Assembly (NCBI GenBank): GCA_030683705.1 | Contig: JAUXPP010000141.1 | Location: 1-64,000 of the forward strand | Source: Polaromonas sp. | Lineage (GTDB): Bacteria; Pseudomonadota; Gammaproteobacteria; Burkholderiales; Burkholderiaceae_C | Direction of reading: 5' to 3' | DNA length: 64,000 bases | In this document: positions 60,950 through 64,000 of the stretch, piece after piece | How positions within the stretch are numbered: position 1 is the stretch's first letter | Layout: each line of letters opens with the position of its first letter | Made by a program: the position numbers and the translations under genes | Notes under the pieces: model-generated | Databases searched by the model: none | The model's input: only the letters and a program-made list of their open reading frames with translations | What the model was told of the DNA's origin: nothing

Positions 60950-62752
60950 ATGCGCCCCGCCACGCCCTCCAAGCCCCGACCTGAAACGACTGGCAAGCCC
61001 GTTCCGGCGGGCCCGCTGGACTGGCGCCGCCTGGTCGAATGGCTCAGTGAAGACGGGGTAATCTCGGCCGCCGAGGCGCAGCGCACGATTGCCCGTTGTG
61101 CGCAGGTGCAAACCGCCCAGCATCCGCTGATCCGGCTGGCCAGTGTCAGCATGACCCGGGTGGCCGACGGCAAGCCGCTGGATATCGAGACCATTGCCCA
61201 GTGGCTGGCCGGCCGCGCCGGCCTCGACTATTTGCGCATCGACCCCCTGAAGGTCGATGTGGGCAAGGTGGCTGACACCATGTCGGCGCTGTATGCCGAG
61301 CGCCACAAGGTGTTGCCGGTTCAGGTGACGAGTGCCGAGGTGGTGATCGCGACCTCGGAACCCTTCATCACCGACTGGGTGTCCGAGGTCGAGCGGCAGG
61401 CCAAACGCAGCGTGCGCCTGGTGGTGGCGAACCCGGCGGAGATTGCCCGCTACACGGCAGAATTTTTTGCGCTCGCCAAATCGGTCAAGGCGGCGATGAA
61501 GGCCGGCGGCAACAGCGGCGCCGCCAGTTTTGAGCAGCTGGTGGAGCTCAACAAGAGCAACAAGCAACTCGACGCCAACGACCAGGGCGTGGTCCAGGTG
61601 GTGGACTGGCTCTGGCAATACGCCTTCGACCAGCGCGCCAGCGACATCCACCTGGAGCCGCGGCGCGACCAGGGCGTGATCCGTTTCCGCATCGACGGCG
61701 TGTTGCACTCGGTCTACCAGATGCCCATGGGGGTGCACAACGCCATGACCGCCCGCATCAAGCTGTTGGGCCGCATGGATGTGGTCGAAAAGCGCCGCCC
61801 GCAGGACGGCCGCATCAAGACGCGCAACCCGCGCGGCGACGAGGTTGAAATGCGCCTGTCGACACTGCCGACGGCCTTCGGCGAAAAAATGGTGATGCGG
61901 ATTTTCGATCCCGATACCACGGTGAAGGACCTCGATGCGCTGGGCTTTTCGCAGCACGACGCGGCACGCTGGGAGCAACTCGTCAAGCGGCCGTACGGCA
62001 TTGTGCTGGTCACCGGTCCCACGGGATCCGGCAAGACCACCACGCTGTATTCGACGCTCAAGCGCATCGCCACCGAAGAGGTCAATGTCAGCACCATCGA
62101 GGACCCGATCGAGATGATCGAGCCGGCCTTCAACCAGACCCAGGTCCAGGCGCACCTCGATTTCGACTTCCCCGAAGGCCTGCGCGCGCTGATGCGGCAG
62201 GACCCGGACATCATCATGGTCGGCGAGATCCGCGACCTGCAGACCGCCGAAATGGCGGTGCAGGCCGCCTTGACCGGCCACCTGGTGTTCAGCACCCTGC
62301 ACACCAACGACGCGCCGTCGGCGGTATCGCGCCTGATGGAGCTGGGTGTGCCGTCCTACCTGATCAACGCGACGCTGCTGGGCGTGCTGGCGCAACGCCT
62401 GGTGCGCACGCTGTGCATGCAATGCCGTGAAAAGGACGAAGGCAGTTCGCGCGAGGCGCTGGCTGAAATCGTCAAGCCCTGGCAGATCAACGGCGGCTAC
62501 CAGCCTTACAAGCCTGTGGGCTGTGTCGATTGCCGCATGACCGGCTTCATGGGCCGCATGGGCCTGTACGAGCTGCTCACGGTGACAGAGGCCTTCAAGG
62601 ACAGGGTCACGCGGGAACCGAACATCGACGCCTTGCGGCGGCAGGCGGTGACCGACGGCATGCGTCCCCTGCGCCTGGCCGGTGCGCTCAAGGTGGCCGA
62701 GGGCGTGACCACCATCGAGGAAATCCTGTCCACCACCCCACCCATGGCCTAG
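60950..62752 (+). CDS. GspE/PulE/PilB-type secretion or pilus ATPase
   Basis: 600-residue hexameric ATPase for type II secretion or type IV pilus-like machines. N-terminal MshEN-like region (about residues 20-190), then RASDIHLEPRRDQGVIRFRI, Walker A VTGPTGSGKTTTLYS, the Asp box TIEDPIEM, Walker B RQDPDIIMVGEIRD and the His box TGHLVFSTLHTNDA. Two CxxC pairs (CMQC, CVDC) form the metal-binding module near the C-terminus. No other secretion or pilus gene is adjacent, so its machine cannot be named. Confidence 0.92.
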   Translation: MRPATPSKPRPETTGKPVPAGPLDWRRLVEWLSEDGVISAAEAQRTIARCAQVQTAQHPLIRLASVSMTRVADGKPLDIETIAQWLAGRAGLDYLRIDPLKVDVGKVADTMSALYAERHKVLPVQVTSAEVVIATSEPFITDWVSEVERQAKRSVRLVVANPAEIARYTAEFFALAKSVKAAMKAGGNSGAASFEQLVELNKSNKQLDANDQGVVQVVDWLWQYAFDQRASDIHLEPRRDQGVIRFRIDGVLHSVYQMPMGVHNAMTARIKLLGRMDVVEKRRPQDGRIKTRNPRGDEVEMRLSTLPTAFGEKMVMRIFDPDTTVKDLDALGFSQHDAARWEQLVKRPYGIVLVTGPTGSGKTTTLYSTLKRIATEEVNVSTIEDPIEMIEPAFNQTQVQAHLDFDFPEGLRALMRQDPDIIMVGEIRDLQTAEMAVQAALTGHLVFSTLHTNDAPSAVSRLMELGVPSYLINATLLGVLAQRLVRTLCMQCREKDEGSSREALAEIVKPWQINGGYQPYKPVGCVDCRMTGFMGRMGLYELLTVTEAFKDRVTREPNIDALRRQAVTDGMRPLRLAGALKVAEGVTTIEEILSTTPPMA

Positions 62753-62781
62753 ACCCTGGCCGGGGCTGTCCCGCCCGCGAC

Positions 62782-62806
62782 AAGCGTGGATTTCTGGCGC
62801 TTTTTT
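62782..62806 (+). terminator. Possible rho-independent terminator after the GspE-like gene
   Basis: AAGCG (62782-62786) pairs with CGCTT (62798-62802) around an 11-nt loop and runs into TTTTTT. The stem is short, so termination may be weak. A small hairpin GCCCC-GAA-GGGGC (62826-62838) follows in the tctB leader. Confidence 0.5.
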
Positions 62807-62891
62807 GCGTAAGTGAAAGCCACATGCCCCGAAGGGGCGATTCCATGCACAATCCAGCGATCCCATATTTCTTATTACAGGAGACAGAACC

Positions 62892-63380
62892 GTGCATATC
62901 AAGAGTCAAAAAGACTTCTTCTGCGGGCTGATGTTCATGGCCGTCGGCGTGGCCTTCGCGTGGGGCGCCAGCACCTACAACGTCGGAAGCGGTGCGCGCA
63001 TGGGCCCCGGTTATTTCCCGCTGATGCTGGGGGTTCTGCTGGCCGTGATCGGTGCCGCCGTGACCTTCACATCGCTGGTGGTGGAGACCGAAGGCGGCGG
63101 CAAGATCGGCAAGATCGCCTGGAGGCCGCTGGTTTTTGTGATCGGCGCCAATGTCATCTTCGGCATTTTGCTGGCCGGCGTCGACAAGTTCGGCATCCCG
63201 GCGTTCGGCCTGATCGTGGGCATTTATGCCCTGGTGTTTGTCGCCAGCATGGCCGAAGCCGGCTGGAAGTTCAAGACCACCCTCATTCTGGCGACCGTGC
63301 TCGCCGTCGGCAGTTACCTTGCCTTCGTTGTCGCCTTGAAGCTGCAGTTCCCGGTGTGGCCTTCCTTCATCACCGGCTAA
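62892..63380 (+). CDS. tctB: Tripartite tricarboxylate transporter small membrane subunit TctB
   Basis: 162 residues, four membrane helices (DFFCGLMFMAVGVAFAWGAS, LMLGVLLAVIGAAVTF and two pairs after residue 75), with the family motif GARMGPGYFPL. It starts at GTG 62892, with AGGAGACAG upstream. It pairs with TctA to import carboxylates using a periplasmic binding protein (TctC), which is not in the window. Confidence 0.9.
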   Translation: MHIKSQKDFFCGLMFMAVGVAFAWGASTYNVGSGARMGPGYFPLMLGVLLAVIGAAVTFTSLVVETEGGGKIGKIAWRPLVFVIGANVIFGILLAGVDKFGIPAFGLIVGIYALVFVASMAEAGWKFKTTLILATVLAVGSYLAFVVALKLQFPVWPSFITG

Positions 63381-63389
63381 GGAAAAAAA

Positions 63390-64000
63390 ATGGATCTGAT
63401 TGCAAATTTGTCCCTGGGTTTCGGCGTTGCCTTCACGCCGATCAATCTGCTGTATGCCTTTGTCGGTGTGGTGCTGGGGACCTTGATCGGCGTGTTGCCC
63501 GGCATCGGCCCGGTGGCGACCATCGCCATGTTGCTGCCGGCCACCTACGCCCTGCCACCGGTGTCCGCACTGATCATGCTGGCCGGCATTTATTACGGTT
63601 CGCAATACGGTGGCTCGACCACCGCGATTCTGGTCAACCTGCCTGGCGAATCATCCTCGGTCGTCACCTGTATTGACGGCTACCAGATGGCCCGCAAGGG
63701 GCGGGCGGGGCCTGCGCTCGCCGCGGCGGGACTGGGGTCGTTTTTTGCCGGCAGCGTCGGCACGCTGATCATCGCGGCCTTCGCGCCGCCCCTGACCGAG
63801 CTGGCCTTCAAGTTCGGCCCGGCTGAATATTTTGCGCTGATGGTGCTGGGCCTGATCGGCGCGGTGGTGCTGGCCTCCGGCTCGCTGCTGAAAGCGGTGG
63901 GCATGATTGTGCTGGGTCTGCTGCTGGGCCTGATCGGCACCGACGTGAACTCGGGCGTGGCGCGCTTCAGTTTCGATGTCCCGGAACTCACCGACGGCAT
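63390..64000 (+). CDS. tctA: Tripartite tricarboxylate transporter large membrane subunit TctA (5' part)
   Basis: The first ~203 residues of a ~500-residue permease are visible, cut by the window end. TctA signatures: LLYAFVGVVLGTLIGVLPGI near residue 20, the GIYYGSQYGGSTTAIL motif, and NLPGESSSVVTCIDGYQMAR. GGAAAAAAA precedes the ATG, 9 nt after tctB. The substrate (tricarboxylate or another carboxylate) is set by the missing TctC. Confidence 0.93.
   Translation, partial: MDLIANLSLGFGVAFTPINLLYAFVGVVLGTLIGVLPGIGPVATIAMLLPATYALPPVSALIMLAGIYYGSQYGGSTTAILVNLPGESSSVVTCIDGYQMARKGRAGPALAAAGLGSFFAGSVGTLIIAAFAPPLTELAFKFGPAEYFALMVLGLIGAVVLASGSLLKAVGMIVLGLLLGLIGTDVNSGVARFSFDVPELTDG

Overview
The window is GC-rich, densely packed chromosomal DNA from a betaproteobacterium. 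Gene content and order (paaGIK with a TetR-type operator, scpA, DUF3460, a periplasmic formate dehydrogenase locus with DUF3305/DUF3306, the rnm-like/yciO/site-2 protease/trpS run, lolC-lolD, tctBA) fit Burkholderiales, most likely Comamonadaceae of the Polaromonas/Rhodoferax/Variovorax type. The assignment is inferred from protein resemblance, not from a marker phylogeny. No phage, insertion sequence, CRISPR array or rRNA was seen.

Layout. 1-3120: phenylacetate catabolism, with an enoyl-CoA hydratase diverging from paaG-paaI-paaK around a perfect 12-bp inverted repeat. 3229-3738: unknown protein. 3769-8601: two-partner secretion operon (TpsB, TpsA) ending in an L,D-transpeptidase, with an AT-rich palindrome-rich upstream region. 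8834-16510: scpA, DUF3460, a BamE-like lipoprotein, a SulP transporter, a 7TM protein with a degenerate GGDEF domain, metG. 16677-28775: apbC followed by a complete formate dehydrogenase locus (DUF3305, DUF3306, a polyferredoxin, a TorD-like chaperone, a small TAT protein, catalytic, Fe-S and cytochrome b subunits, two small exported proteins, fdhD). 28851-38843: FtsX-like permease, truncated haemoglobin, Smr protein, RadC, fkpB-ispH, serS with tRNA-Ser(CGA), and a convergent histidine kinase/response regulator pair. 39010-43590: trpS, site-2 protease, yciO, DMT transporter, PHP phosphatase. 44216-52883: GST, a 24-residue membrane peptide, recJ with an unknown upstream gene, lolC-lolD, then a J-domain protein with three unknown proteins. 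53569-57637: trypsin-like protease, MoxR, DUF58, VWA. 57762-64000: TatD, a Mug-like DNA glycosylase, an orphan TIR-domain protein, a spermidine-synthase-like protein, a GspE-like ATPase and tctB-tctA (tctA cut by the window end).

The most unusual signal runs across the window. At least five families of dispersed palindromic repeats sit between genes and also inside them. A ~48-bp family has nine recognisable copies. A second, GC-rich family is inserted in frame in fdhD, metG and, twice in tandem, in the DNA glycosylase gene, so unrelated proteins carry related repeat-encoded peptides. One copy of the first family supplies both the stop codon of one gene and the start codon of recJ. Two ~430-bp copies of a longer element fill the only two gene-free stretches over 300 bp. 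The other strong leads are the orphan TIR protein, the J-domain cluster, the TPS/L,D-transpeptidase operon and a YegP-like tail on TrpS.
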